Source: Riptortus pedestris (Eukaryota; Arthropoda; Insecta; Hemiptera; Alydidae). From it: a DNA stretch of 64,000 nt. The notes beneath the pieces are model-generated. The model saw nothing but the letters and a program-made list of their open reading frames with translations. It was not told the origin of the DNA and did no database searches. Below are positions 1-12,283 of the stretch, one piece after another. Location of the stretch: contig CM032229.1 of assembly GCA_019009955.1 (NCBI GenBank), positions 9,174,501-9,238,500 of the forward strand, read 5' to 3'. A program made the position numbers and the translations under genes. Each line of letters begins with the position of its first letter. The first letter of the stretch is position 1.

Positions 1-989
1 ACCTAGTACGGGGAACAGACGTATGAAACCTACTGACTAACGGACAATTAACTCAGTACAACTTTTGACGTGCTGGACGATTGTGCCGTCGCCATCTGAA
101 AATGTTTTTGTTTTTTTTTCATTGAGTGTGGTTACTTTTTGATTTTATGTTTATTAGGATTTATTATATTTGTTATACTGAACTCCTATTTTACGAGTAT
201 TAATATAATCGCCTAACAGTTTTGTAGTTTAGTTCTACATTCAGCTAAATAATGCCACTTCATACATAACTTCTGTTGACTGAAAGAATTTATTCTACCA
301 AAAGATAGTTTAAATTAATTGAAAACAAAGAATGATTTGGTTTAATTAATTTCCAGATCATAAACAGATGTAAAAGTATATTTTCTGTAAACGTTTAGAA
401 GAAAGACTACGATTTCAAACTAGAGCCAATGGAAATTAGCTAATTACGCAGCCCCTGCGTGACGGACTTCTGTAAATAAAATGGCAGCCATTTAAAGAGT
501 TTAGTTGTATGAGTCTTGAAGGCAAGTTATATTCATCAGAGTGATCAGCTGTTGGCCTAATATTCATGGCTTAACCGAGATGTAAATTATATTTGTGATT
601 TGGAATTCAAATGGCCGTGGCTACATTGTTTAGGAGTGAGCCCTTCTCTCAAACTTGTCTTCGCATTAACATACAAATCGACCTGGAAAAATACTTTTAT
701 TTATAATATAGAAACTAAAGATCTGCTAAGTCTTTAACGAAATTATAGGGATTAGTTTTGCATATTTAATTATCACGATAGCCGCTCAGTGTAAAACTGT
801 GGGATTCATGAATTAATCAGCTGGTGTTAGAATACTATTATAGAGGCATTGAATATTACTGATTAGGTTTAAATGTTTCGTCCCAAGTCGATATGGATCT
901 GCGGGGTAAAATATATAAAACAAACCAATCATGTTACTCAATAGCATATCTTGCATTTAATAAATCACTGAACTTTACTTTTGTAACCG
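1..989. other. AT-rich DNA with one Helentron-like 3' end
   Basis: No gene seen. At about 436-471 the sequence TACGCAGCCCCTGCGTGACG followed by GACTT is the terminal hairpin and end of the Helentron-like family on the plus strand; the rest of that copy is not recognisable. Confidence 0.5.
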
Positions 990-1390
990 ATAAATTTTGA
1001 AAATATCTCCGTTATTGTAGGCTGAATCGAAAAACTGCGTGAAATCAATTTTATTGCGAATTTCACGTAAATTTAGTTCTACAAATATGTACTCTATTTT
1101 GAAAATTTACTGATATATATGAATTGTTTTATTTTTCAGCCTTCAGTAAACCCTCGTTCCTAGTCTCTTCATATTTACAATAAATAACAGCTTAATGAAA
1201 GTATTATTGAGCACATTGTTCAAAGCTTGAATAACAAATATTGTTATTATTGGGATTTAGTGTGTGAGATGTGAGCAAATATTTAAGAATTGACGAAAAA
1301 TATTACAGTGTAAAGTACAATATTTCACCATTGTAAACTAGAGATTTTCTTAATAAAACTTTTATGAAATCCTTTCTTCTCTATTTAAGA
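990..1390 (+). mobile_element. Helentron-like internal fragment
   Basis: Contains family phrases in the family order: ATATCTCCGTTATTGTAGG, ATCGAAAAACTG, TCAATTTTATTGCGAAT, then TTTTCAGCCTTCAGTAAACC and AACAGCTTAATG. Both ends are missing. Confidence 0.6.
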
Positions 1391-3189
1391 ACTTATTTAT
1401 TAGCTTATTTGTATTTTGTAAGTATATAGTGCTCTTAGAGCCTGTTATTTTTATCCTGTAATTCATAAAAGGCAGCGGAATAATTTATATCCTTTTTGGG
1501 TATTGACACATTTTTAAAATTTTATAGATTCAGGAAAATTGTGAGTGTTGACCTCATAATTGTTAGCTTGGTATAGTTGTATATATTTTATATTGTTAGT
1601 GTTTTGATAGGGCAATGATGATGGAGCTCTAGTTCTGAAAGAGATGTTTTGCTGTTGAATATACAGTTTGTGGAAGGAAGGCTTGTTTTGTAGTGTTTCC
1701 TTCGACAGATTATATTTGGTAATAGCAGAAATTGGCTGAGGGGGGTGGGGTTAAGGAAGAATAATTGATAATTTAACATATCTGTTTTACTATGAGCCGA
1801 TTATATTATTAATCTCGTAACTACTGTTATATGAATATTTTCTGTAACTCGAATATTAAGTGATTTTTTTTTCCATCATATTTTCCTAGATTTTGTAATC
1901 CTCCACTTCTAGTTAACTGATTCTTACTTTAAGCACGTCCCTAACTAAACATGCAATGTGTAGCTAACATGTAACATGATTATGTATGGTCTTACTACTG
2001 GAGAAAGGGATGACAGATAGTGAAATATCATCAACAAGTTATATTCTAGTACTTTGGGAATCTGCTTAGTGAGTTAATATTTAATACAATTAATCTCGTT
2101 AATCATAATGTCCAATGCTGTCTCTTCATTTTTCTTTTAAATCTAACATTAACTAAGTTAATTTTTTTATTTCTTCTCCCCTATTATTGTACATATTATA
2201 ATTCGGATGGTCTTGAGTCAGTCATAATTAGTGTTGATATGAGATCCATAGTGTTTCTTACACCAGCGATTGGGAAATCTGCTTAGTTTACGCTGTCCCT
2301 GTGAGAAGGACTTTTGAAAGAGAGTATTTGTGGGAGAGTGAGAATGAGAAAAAAACTGACATGCACATAGTTAATTAAATCAGGATTCAATGCTTAACAA
2401 CCCATAAGAGACAACAAAAAGACTATGAAAAAATATCTTAGAACTTTTGAGGACGACGGCTATTTTGAATGATACCTATGTTAAATTGTTAAGCATCTTT
2501 GTAGTTTTAAATTCTTCTAAAATAAAGTCGTTTTATAAGTTATAATCTTAGCTTAATAAGTTTAAAGATAGAAAGCAAAGGATTTTGCTTATATTAGAAT
2601 CTTTATACATTCATAGTCAACTGTGAGGAAATGCAATTCTTGATCAAAGCAAAGCAGGAGACCATGTTTTATTCAATTACCGATCTGAAAAACCAGGAAT
2701 TGTCAGAGAGGATACTAGATAAGAAAACCTTCTTTTAGACTTTTAGAAAAAAAATTAAAAAAAAACGGCGTTCTATAAGAGAGAAGCACCTCCTCAATTC
2801 AGTGAATATTTCACAATTTAATTTAGAACAACTCTCACCAAGCTCCTTTTTAACCCGTTTTAATATTTAAAATGTGCACTAGAACCCTTTGAATAAGTGA
2901 TCCGAATCACTGGTGAGTAACTGCTAGCATTAATAATTGATAAGGCTCTCCTCTCATTCAGTAGTTCACTGATAAAAATTACTTTTACTTGCCCCGCCAT
3001 CAGAGAGCGCTTATAGTTCACTTCAACGTTATTTGCTCAAATCTCTAGACAGCTTTTCACCCTCTCAAAGAGTTTTAATCTCACAAAAATCAAGTTTTAA
3101 CTCTCCTTTGTATTCAGAAACTACTTACTTTTAGCAAATTTCGCTTAAGAGGTACACTGTAAAAAAACAGCCTTTTCGCAAACTGAGAT
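1391..3189. other. Unassigned AT-rich DNA
   Basis: No gene seen; short open frames look like chance. A Helentron-like 3' end lies at about 2262-2311 (GGGAAATCTGCTTAGTTTAC, then a decayed hairpin and AGGACTTTT). Confidence 0.4.
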
Positions 3190-3330
3190 GCTTATAAATG
3201 TTGTTATATACGTATTTTCAATATAATATATATCGAAATATTTACATTTTTTAGTTTTCAGACTTCAATAAACATCCTCTTCTGCTGATAACATAACAAC
3301 AATAAACTGTTCATAGCTTTTACTCCGATC
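3190..3330 (+). mobile_element. Helentron-like internal fragment
   Basis: Matches the family internal region: TTGTTATATACGTATTTTC, then TATTTACATTTTTTAGTTTTC and TTCAATAAACATCC. No ends present. Confidence 0.45.
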
Positions 3331-3739
3331 TTTTTGTTTTCTCCTCATAGAATAGGAGTTATTTATTTGAATACATGTTCCATTGTCACATGGCATATTA
3401 CATGTATGATTATCTTTAAATACATTTTTATTTTACAATATATACACGTTAATCAACCATATAATCAAATATAATATAAGAACAATAATAATAAAATAAA
3501 ATATTAAAATAAGTAAGATAATCACAAATAAAATTAATAAATGAAATAAAAAAATAAATAACAAAAAAGTAAATTTAAAGTCAAACTCAACCGATGTTTA
3601 ATTTGCGAGTCTATGCAAGGTAAATATACTGAATTATAATTCCCATTCCTCACAATCACCTTTACATTCTAATGTATTTTTGCTACACCCAAGTCTATGT
3701 TTTGGATAAACTTTATAAGTTCATTATTAAATTTGATCT

Positions 3740-4225
3740 ATTTTGATTAAATGTTGAACAGTCTTAAAGTATATGTAAAAACATTTGTGTTGTCTGTAAG
3801 TCGCAAATACATTTGTCATTGTCTTGAATTTTAAATCATGATAAATAATGTCCTGCCAGTTCATGTTGCGTTAGAAATTGTGTGCATTTGTGATGGTGAC
3901 TCTTAATTGTGTTGTACACTGTAGTCGTTGTGAGCTATATTTGGTATGTATTGGTGTAAGCTGTTACATTTGTTACATGTCGTCCATTCTCTGTTCCACT
4001 TATGTATTGCGTCGGTACGTAAGTCTTTTTATATGCACGAGAGTGGTACTAGAGAGAATTCTTGGGTTATTTGTGTATCTTGAGCTGCTTCCTTTGCTAA
4101 CGTGTCAGCTTGTTCGTTTCCAATATTTCCTGAATGGGGTTTTATCCAGTCTATGTGTGAGCGGGTCGAGTATAGTAGGATTGCGTATTGAGTAAATGAG
4201 AGTCGTTTTGACTGTGTGTATGATC
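3740..4225 (-). pseudogene. LINE ORF2 remnant: RNase H C-terminal half and tail
   Basis: One minus-strand frame reads DWIKPHSGNIGNEQADTLAK, the HSG..GNE.AD.LAK signature of the RNase H domain in I/R1/Loa-type LINE ORF2 proteins. After further residues including HKWNREW, a neighbouring frame gives QFLTQHELAGHYLS, stop, FKIQDNDKCICD, the usual tail after RNase H. Stops and frame changes show it is dead. The N-terminal half of an RNase H domain lies on the same strand at 6165-6308, beyond the repeat at 4263-6164. Confidence 0.75.
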
Positions 4226-4262
4226 GTGTATTTGTATAGGTTATATGATGATTTTATAATAT

Positions 4263-6103
4263 ACTAGCTAAGGTACCCGGCTTCGCTAGGGAAATCATAA
4301 GAGGGAATGTTTGTTTTTATTTTTGGCAGTGCTTCAATGTGTACAACTACACTTCCCGTCTGGGCGCATTGGTTTCCCGTGTTGGTTAGGCAAGGGACAC
4401 ACAATAGAAATTTTAGTTTTGAAGAATAAATGAAAATAAGTCCCTAGGCAATCCCCTGCCCATTGTTCGACACATTGTGAATAATTCAAATCATAATCAT
4501 GCTTAGCGTTTATTAGAATTAAATATTTCCTATCAGAAACCAATCCAAGATTGTGAGCTTAGTTGTATACGTAGTAGTAAATTTGAGTAAAATGCAATTC
4601 TATCATTTCACAGGAAATAAGTTAACACAATTAACTGTGTTAGCCTCCGTTGAGGAAAAGAGATTGTAGCCCTCCCTGCAAACTCAAATCATCTAGAGTT
4701 TAAACGTAAATTGTCTTATGTTATAATGACATTACCAAGTAGCGTTTAATAGTTATATATAGCACAAAACATAGACATTTCAACGGAAATCAGTCAACAT
4801 TTCGGAGGAAATGAGATAATACATACAGCGATTAAAGAATTTGATTCCAACTTCCGCTATCACTCAATGTACGAATTCAGCATGACTTTGTTAAATAATG
4901 CGCTATAAAAATTAAATAATCGACATGCTCTTATAGTTTGAATTTATATTGGAAATAAATATGGATATATTTTCTAATTTAAATAAAAAACAATTGAGAA
5001 AGGGAGGGGCGGGGAATTTGTTACTTCCCTAATCCAAATCACAGTTAGAACTATCATATAACTCTAAAAACATAACATGATTTGTCATAATATGCCTATA
5101 TTATAAATACTTTAATGAGTAATAATAAATTTGTTGACTCCCGCTATAGTTTATAGCGGATCACGTTTATACATTGTTATACGACAAAATGAATATTACA
5201 AACGTTACTCTAAGCAGCAAAATAAACAATTTTTGTCATAGGCATATTGGCCAAAAAACCAATAGGAAAGGAAATATGGCGAATTTTTATTTCAGGCTTC
5301 CCTTATAACCCCCACTACCATTTGAACCTAATAATGTAATATAGCTTATAATCTTGGAAGACTTAATGCTAAATCACATAGCGAGTTTTGTTAAGGTCGG
5401 TTTCGACCGTTGGTGCCCAATAAAGTAGTTGGTTCCCGCTTTAGTTTTTAGTGTATATCTCGTTGACACTTTGTTATACGATAAAAGTAAATATAACAAA
5501 AGTTACTTTAAATAACAAAATAAACAACTTGCGTCATGTGCATATTTGCAGAAAACCAATAGGAAACGAAATACCGCTATTTTTAATTTCAGGCCTCGCT
5601 TACAACCACCACTTCTGCCCATCCCTAGTAATGTTGGTATGGCTTGTTATAATGAAGACGTCAGTGCTAATACACATACCGAGTTTTATTTAGTTTGGTT
5701 GAGTCTTTTAGCCAAATAAACTTGTTGACTCACGCTATAAGTATTAGCGTAGTTACTCTAAATAACAAAATAAACAACTTTTGTTATGTGTATATTTGCG
5801 GAAAAACCAAAAGGAAACGAAGTATCGCTATTTTTAAGTTAAGGCCTCCCATATAACCTCCCCTTGTTCGTATCAGAGAATATTAATATAGCCTAAAGTC
5901 AAAGCTGGGTTAGTAGTAATATACATACCAAGTTTCATAAAATTCAGTTCAGCCGGTTTTGCGTAAAATGTTAACAAAAAAGAAACAAGCCAACAAACAT
6001 ACACAAAAGAAACAAATTGCAGATATTGTGCCTATGACATGTGAAACGAAAAAGTGTCGTGAAATTTTGAAAAGAAAATCAATGTACAGACAGAGGTTAC
6101 AAT

Positions 6104-6164
<61 letters not shown>
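4263..6164 (+). repeat. LINE-like/3'-UTR-type repeat with three tandem units and TA tail
   Basis: Begins with ACTAGCTAAGGTACCCGGCT and TCGCTAGGG, a common start of insect interspersed repeats. From about 5125 three tandem units of roughly 240-290 bp follow (starting near 5125, 5419 and 5713). Each opens with TTGTTGACTCCCGC or a close variant and contains AACAAAATAAACAA and AACCAATAGGAAA. Each ends with a phrase like ATACCAAGTTTCATAAA plus a variant of GTTCAGCCGGTTTTG. The last unit runs into ACAAACATACACA, AATGTACAGACAGAGGTTAC and a (TA)n array (6107-6162). No open frame in it looks like a protein. The end resembles the 3' region of RTE-type LINEs. Confidence 0.55.
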
Positions 6165-6165
<1 letters not shown>

Positions 6166-6308
6166 TTCGGTAGCTTTTAAAACAGCGTATTTCTCAGCTT
6201 TATTATTGGAGCATCTAGTATCAAGTCGGTATTTGTATTTTAGAATATGTCCACTTGTAGTCTCAACAATTAATGCTACTCCAGGTGTATTGTTGTCAGT
6301 TATTCCGA
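6165..6308 (-). pseudogene. LINE ORF2 remnant: RNase H N-terminal half
   Basis: A minus-strand frame reads ITDNNTPGVALIVETTSGHI and later YRLDTRCSNNKAEKYAVLKA. This is the first part of a LINE RNase H domain (TDGS-like start, then C.NN.AE..A). It stops at the TA array of the repeat at 4263-6164. The missing middle would fit between this piece and the one at 3740-4225. Confidence 0.65.
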
Positions 6309-6806
6309 TCTTAAATAACAAATATCGTTTCCAAAGTATCTTTACTACATAAAATATATGCAAATGCGTAGTGATGACGTGTTCATTCAAGATCATACGT
6401 TCTTAATTCAAAAATGTTTATTTGGTGTATAACATACTCGATATCGAACTGTCTATTCAACGTAAAAGTTCATATTTATTATTGGCTAAAATCTGTCTTG
6501 GAATTTGGGGCATATAGGGGGAAAAGTCAAAATAGCTCCGTTATTATGAGTCGATCCATGAATCGTAATTCAAGCAATCTTGTTAAATTATTGATACTGT
6601 GCAATTGTTGTTTGGAAGTGGTGGGACAAGATCTGTAGTATCTTACACGCAGCTCCCGCGTGACTGACATTTAGCAGAATTCCCTTGAGGGAAAGAGAGT
6701 TTCCCGCCAAAAGCTAGGTCTGCCGTTTCCTTAACTTTTTGTCTATTGTAAAACATCAAGTGAGAAATCCGCTTAGTTTACGCAGCCCCTGCGAGACTGG
6801 CTTTTA
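6309..6806 (+). mobile_element. Helentron-like fragments, rearranged
   Basis: Contains ATCTTAAATAACAAATATCG, AACATACTCGATATCGAACTG (shared with about 21243), TAGCTCCGTTATTATGAG, a hairpin end at about 6650 (ACGCAGCTCCCGCGTGACTG), a decayed 5' end at 6672 (TAGCAGAATTCCCTTGAGGG), and another 3' end at 6762-6806. At least three truncated copies are joined. Confidence 0.5.
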
Positions 6807-6936
6807 TTTTTGATTCAAGTATGTTCTAACCAGTATAAGAACCGATTGTGAAGTAAAGGAAATTTCAATGGAACTATGCACGAACTCAGTTGGTCAGACA
6901 TATGTACGTATGAGTATATGTACTTAATTCAAAAAT

Positions 6937-7330
6937 TCCGTCACGTAGAGGCTAAGCAAACTAAGCAGATTTCCCTCGTGATGTTTAATAATAGTTAAAC
7001 CTACAAACTGCTTACACAACACCACCGTGAACATTAAGTGAATAAAAGCAAACGATAATAAGAAATCTTTCCCCTCCCCGCAGGAAGCGTCTCAAATGTA
7101 AACAAATAGGTCTGCCAACGCCACACAGGAATGAAAAACATTAACTATATATAACCAGACAACAATATCAGAATATGATATATAAATTTTATTGAAAACT
7201 ATTTACTACATCTAGTACTGTAATTTATAATGAATCAGAATAACTTTTATCTCAATCATTCAAATTTTAGTAGTCCATGAATTTAAGATGGAGAGGGGGA
7301 CCACAATATATTTGCATGCATTTTATTTTA
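6937..7330 (-). mobile_element. Helentron-like copy, long subtype, 3' half
   Basis: Starts with a decayed end (ATTCCGTCACGTAGAGGC), then AAACTAAGCAGATTTCCCTC. It continues with a segment (AACATTAAGTGAATAAAAGC, AAATGTAAACAAATAGGTCT, ATTGAAAACTATTTACTA) also found in the copies at 35842 and 40149, which defines a longer subtype. Confidence 0.6.
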
Positions 7331-7379
7331 TTTTATAATGTGTATTCTTAACATTTGAGGGAATTTAATAATGAATGTA

Positions 7380-8030
7380 ATCGTATAACAAAGTGTAAAC
7401 GAGATATACACTAAAAACTTAAGCGGGAACCAACTATTTTATTGGGCACCAACGGTTGAATCTACCTTAAAAAACTCGGTATGTGATTTAGCATTAATTC
7501 TTCCAGGATTATAAGCTATATTATCATTTTTAGGTTCAAATGGTAGTGGGGGTTATAAGGGAGGCCTGAAATAAAAATTCGCCAAATATTTCGTTTCCTA
7601 TTGGTTTTTTGGCAAATATGACTACGACAAAAATTGTTTATTTTGTTACTTAGAGTATCGTTTGTAATATCCATTTTGTCGTATAACAAAGTATAAACGT
7701 GATATCCGCAATATACTATAGTGGGAGTCAACAAATTTATTATTACTCATTAAAGTATTTATAATATAGGCATATTATGACAAATCATGTTATGCTTTTA
7801 GAGTTCTAATTGTGATTCCGATTAGGGAAGTTACAAATCCCCCCCCCACCCCTTCTCAATTGTTTTTTATTTTAATTAGAAAAGGTATCACTATCTATTT
7901 TCAATATAAATTCAAGCTATAAGAGCATGTTGATTATTTAATTTTTATAGCGCATTATTTAACAAAGTCATGCTGAATTCGTACATCGTGTGATAGCGGA
8001 ATTTGTGGGGATCAAATTCTTAATAAATAA
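7380..8030 (-). repeat. Inverted copy of the repeat at 4822-5482
   Basis: The reverse complement closely matches 4822-5482 over about 650 bases: AATTTGTTGACTCCCACTAT, AACCAATAGGAAACGAAATA, GGTTATAAGGG on the given strand, and the flank TTGTTAAATAATGCGCTATA. The two arms are about 1.9 kb apart. Confidence 0.7.
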
Positions 8031-8551
8031 GTATGCATGTTATTCAATAATTATGTAAAGAATTTAATTTACATAATACTAGAAAATCGTTTCTAGAAAA
8101 CAAGTCTACTTGATGTATCCTATTATTTTATTCTAACATTTACCGGAAATAAACACATTTTATTTGAAATAGACGGTAAAACTTTGTACTTGAAGGTCCT
8201 GGTTTCACACAGTTAGTTGTGAGAGACGAATTGGTATTCATCGAGACTAATTGAGGATAAATTGAACAAAGAGAACGTCATCGATGTAACAATTCCTAAC
8301 AGTAGCAACCTTTGAAGGTTAATTGAATAGAAGCACAGTGGGATTACAGCCAGCTCTCCTTTGTAGTTACCGAATGTGGAAAATATAGAGATACCTAATA
8401 TTCTCTCAAATATAGATGTGATTTAGAAATGTTATTTGAAAATCTGACTAACATTGATTTAAAACAAGTTTTATTTAAACGAATGAAAAACGCTGTAATT
8501 TTTTGTACTGGCATAATATTCAGAACTTTTCTGTTAAACTAATCATAATCC
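8031..8551. other. Unassigned AT-rich DNA
   Basis: I recognise no gene, repeat family or RNA here. Confidence 0.4.
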
Positions 8552-8628
8552 AGTTTTCCTCAACAATACGTTTTATTTTGGCAGAGTGCACTTGCAGAGC
8601 AACATCTCCATCTTCAGTGAATTACTTC
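8552..8628 (-). pseudogene. Short conserved coding-like fragment, second copy
   Basis: The minus strand reads GDVALQVHSAKIKRIVEEN in one frame, with an upstream stop. A related stretch at 20985-21151 reads RDVALKVHSVKIKRIVEEN. Family unknown; probably part of an old transposon protein. Confidence 0.4.
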
Positions 8629-8669
8629 TGTCCCTAGAAAAAAGTAATCATATGCTGTTCGACATAAAA

Positions 8670-9319
8670 AGGTCTGTCACGCAGGGGCTGCGTAAACCAA
8701 GTAGATTTCCCACGTGCTAGCAGGCTGAACTATTGCTCTCTTCTCGCTAAATAATCTCTAAGTAAAAATCCAACGAGTAGGACGGCTTATTGAAGGCTAA
8801 AAACAAGAAAGCACGAAAAACTCACATAATATTTCAAAATCGAAAAAACGTATGGTACAAAAGTCTGTCACGCAGGGGCTGCATGCGGCGCAAACTAAGC
8901 AGATTTCCCACGTAAAGTTATACAATAGAGAAATCTCCATTTTCGAAAATCCCCCCTCCCACTGGTCCGATTTCAGCCGTTAACGAACTTGATATTTCTT
9001 TTTACATAAAACGATTAAATACCGAATTTGGTGACGATTAAACAAACTTTTCGACCTTAAGGGAAATCTGCTGAAAATTATAGAGCAATAATAGTTTAAG
9101 AAATTCGTTCTATAAATTTTTTAGATCCAACTCATAATAACGGAAGTATTTTCCTGGTCCGATATCAGTCATTAATGACTATGAACATTAGTGTTCAATA
9201 GAACAGTTAAACATCGAGAATCGTATAGATCAATTGAACATTTTCGACTCAAGAACACAAACTCTATATTGATAATGCGTACAACCTGAATAGCTGATTT
9301 TCTTTGTGGGAAATCTGCT
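8670..9319 (-). mobile_element. Helentron-like copy with two 3' ends
   Basis: Two hairpin ends lie in tandem (AGGTCTGTCACGCAGGGG at 8670; AAGTCTGTCACGCAGGGG near 8862), both followed by AGATTTCCCACGT. The inner one continues through TTCGAAAATCCCCCCTCCC, CGATTTCAGCCGTTAACGAA and ACGATTAAACAAAC. It ends with AATAGCTGATTTTCTTTGTG then GGAAATCTGCT. There is no long TA array in this copy. Confidence 0.7.
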
Positions 9320-9963
9320 AAAACTGTTTTGCGTAATATAATGCATATAATATTCTATAATCCTCAAATATGTTCAGCTATGATAAAGTTAACTCTAAAA
9401 AAAAAATAAAAAAAAATAATGTCTGTGGCTCAAGAACCAATGAAGGGCCAAGATCTGTCACTAGTCTGTAGGATGCGCGAAAAGTGGTCGCATTCCAACC
9501 TTATTCTGGGTGAATTACAGACTCATTGTAGTTACTTGTTAACTTTAAAGTATATCCATTTCTTCATAATACTTAGTTAGAGCAGGTATAAGTTGCGGCT
9601 ACAACGTTTTCAATCAGTTACTCAAGGAATCATCTTCGGGGGGACGGATTTGTATTTGATCGATTACTGAGTCCAATATTTTTTTACGTCCGAAACAATG
9701 TGCAATATGTTTCAAAATTGCATAATAAAACCAATAATCTCCAAATGACAAGCTGGTTTAAAAAAAATCCGAGTCGTCGAAACGTTTGTTATAAATGATA
9801 ATATATTTTTTAATAGATCGATTCCATATTCCATAATTATTAATACAAGGTGACTGTTTATCGATGAAATGTGAAATATCTAGTGTACCTAATCACTTAA
9901 ATAATTTTTGTACGAATTTTATATATTCTTGTAATGGCAGCTTAATACTGTCTACATGTTTTT
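9320..9963. other. Unassigned AT-rich DNA
   Basis: No gene or repeat family recognised. Confidence 0.4.
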
Positions 9964-10632
9964 AACAGATTTCCCTTAAGGGAAATACTAAATTACTAAA
10001 CTCAATTTTTAGTCGTTTTATGTAAAAAGAAAGATTAAGTTCGTTAAGGGCTGAAATCGGACCAGTGGGAGGGGGGGATTTTCAGAAATTTGAAATATCT
10101 CCGTTACAATACGTCGAATCGAAAATTATATAGAACCAATCTTATTGAAAATAAAATGCACTATAAATATTGTTATGTACATTTATACTCTATCTTGAAT
10201 ATTAACTGAGATTTTTCCATTTTTTAGTTTTTAGCCTTTAATAAACCCCCAATCCTACTCATGTTACATAAACAATAGTGTGCTATATAATAAAACACAT
10301 TATCCAGAGCTTAAATACCAAATTTTGTTTTCAAGAAACCGTTATTATAGGACATACAAGCAAATATGTTCTGGTGACCCCCCTTAAGTTCTTGGACTAT
10401 TAAAATTTGATTGGTTGAGATAAAAAAAATTTCAACACAAATATTCTGTTATATTCTGATATATTTCAGTAATTGATTTTCTTTCTGGTGAGAGGTTAGC
10501 AGACGTTTTTCTTAACTTTCCCGTCGGAATTATCGTTTGCATTTATTCACTTAATATTCACGGTGGTTACCAGTAGGTAGATTTATATATTGATAAATTT
10601 CTGCTTAGTTTACGCAGCCCCTGCGTGACGGA
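9964..10632 (+). mobile_element. Helentron-like copy, both ends, no microsatellite
   Basis: 5' end AACAGATTTCCCTTAAGGG, then a deletion of the usual 5' region and TA array. It continues with TAGTCGTTTTATGTAAAAAG, GGCTGAAATCGGACCAGTGG, TATCTCCGTTACAATACG, AGCCTTTAATAAACCC. The 3' end is CTGCTTAGTTTACGCAGCCC plus CTGCGTGACGGATTTTT. Confidence 0.75.
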
Positions 10633-11549
10633 TTTTTATTTTATTAACCAAATAAAAATACTTGTTGTTGATTAAAGCTTGAATTTTGATACAAATTTAT
10701 CATTTCTTTTAATTAATTTTGCTGGTGTATGTAAGCCGTCAAAACTATGTACCATTAGTTTTACGACTGATTTATCCATTAATAAAATTAATTCATTGAC
10801 ATTTTTTTAAAATGACAGTTATGTTGCTTTTGAACTACATTTAGACACGGTGAGCTCCACTCATTGTGGGCCGGTGCAATGTCCTTGCAGCTGGTGTGAA
10901 AGTAGTATGCAGCCATGTTTAAATGCCATCCAGTGGCCATCCTCAATCATCCTATTATATTATTCCCACCAATATTATTACTGAATTAAAAACATAAAAG
11001 TTTAAATGTTTCTCGACCATCAAGAAATTCCACTTGCAATCCTCTCTTGCCCCATTTCCAACTGACATTTTAAACGTGGCCAGGAGTTCGAGCTCGCTGA
11101 GCATAATGTACTAACTTATTAGCAATTATTTACATGTCTTGCCCATTCCAATCGGGTCCCTGCTGAAAATTAATAGTATGCCCAACTAACAATATTAAAT
11201 AAACCTATTAACTTCTACGTTACTTCACACACACGTTATCGTCGATTGGCAAACATATTGGACAGATTCTTCAAATCACTTGCTCGGGATCAAGGTCACT
11301 ACCATATGGACTTCTGATCTTATGAGGGGTAGTCCTATCACGACTGAGAATTGGACACACTCCTTCTTAATGACTAGACAGTACAATGCTACCTGCAGCT
11401 ACTCCAGTGCACTGCTACAGATAAACACAGTCCAGATAGAGAGAACATTAGCTCAAGAATTAGGTTCTCTGCATACTGATTGCCGAACAATACTATTTTA
11501 TTTTCTAATATATCTAATTAGGTACAAGCAGGTTAGTATGTTTTAATAT
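10633..11549. other. Unassigned DNA
   Basis: AT-rich, with a somewhat GC-richer stretch at about 10850-11170. No protein or RNA gene recognised; the 88-codon open frame at 11280 has no family signature. Confidence 0.35.
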
Positions 11550-12234
11550 AATATCCAAGACATATGTGGGCAACCACTGGCCCGCAATAAGGTTTGGTCC
11601 AGCAGCGAGACATTTTAAAAAACCCGATAAAACAAACATATGCACTACTTACTCCAAATTAGGAAGATGAGGAGAGATTTGTGTGGTTGGCAGTACTTAT
11701 AAATGCGAACAGTTCATTTCATTGTTGAAAGTTAATAAATCAAAACATCTTACAAGGCTGACTGACGATAATATGAAAAATTCCTTTCGTCTTTGTATCA
11801 GTGGAATTAATCCAAACATCGATGGATTAGTTTCACAAATTCAAGCTCGTTGATTTCGGTGTCGCTATTTAACTTTCGTTGTTTGTAATAATTCCACATT
11901 TTACGATTTAATTTTAATGTTATACTTTTTTTTTCTATTTTTGAGGTTGCATCGTTGGGAAGTATTTTTATTTTGAGGATTTCGGCTATCTGCTCTAGCG
12001 GTTGGAATTATTTTTTCTATTTCATTTTTAATTCTTTTATTCTTCATTTAATTTTGTTATTTTAATAAATTGTTTTATAAGTACATTGTCGTTATAATTT
12101 CATGTCTGATATCTATCGTTAAAAACTATGAACACGACTTTAAAATGCACTACTTTTAAAAGCGGCCCGCGAACGTATTTACACAATAAAGTTTGGCCCA
12201 CAACATTTCAAAGGTCCCCCCCCTGCCCATACCT
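11550..12234 (+). mobile_element. hAT-type DNA transposon remnant
   Basis: Contains a decayed hAT transposase C-terminus (see 11680-11853), and further on GGCCCGCGAACG and GTTTGGCCCACAAC. It ends with CCCCCCCCTGCCCATACCTG, whose reverse complement starts CAGGTATGGGCAG, like an hAT terminal inverted repeat. The matching left terminus is not clear. Confidence 0.5.
11680..11853 (+). pseudogene. hAT transposase C-terminal fragment
   Basis: A plus-strand frame reads CVVGSTYKCEQFISLLKVNK, then SKHLTRLTDDNMKNSFRL and ends INPNIDGLVSQIQAR before a TGA at 11851-11853. This fits the hAT dimerisation region (GSTY.CEQ.FS..K..KSK.R..LTD..L...LR). A stop lies just upstream, so only the last roughly 57 codons remain. 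Similar C-termini occur in the GTF2IRD2/ZBED-like hAT derivatives. Confidence 0.7.
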
Positions 12235-12283
12235 GATCTAAGATATACAGCGTACTTAGAGAAATTTAAAAAGTTAAAACTTT

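Noticed and set aside
3878..4195. 105-codon plus-strand frame, membrane-protein-like
   Set aside because: Antisense of a LINE RNase H remnant; hydrophobicity comes from AT-rich codons.
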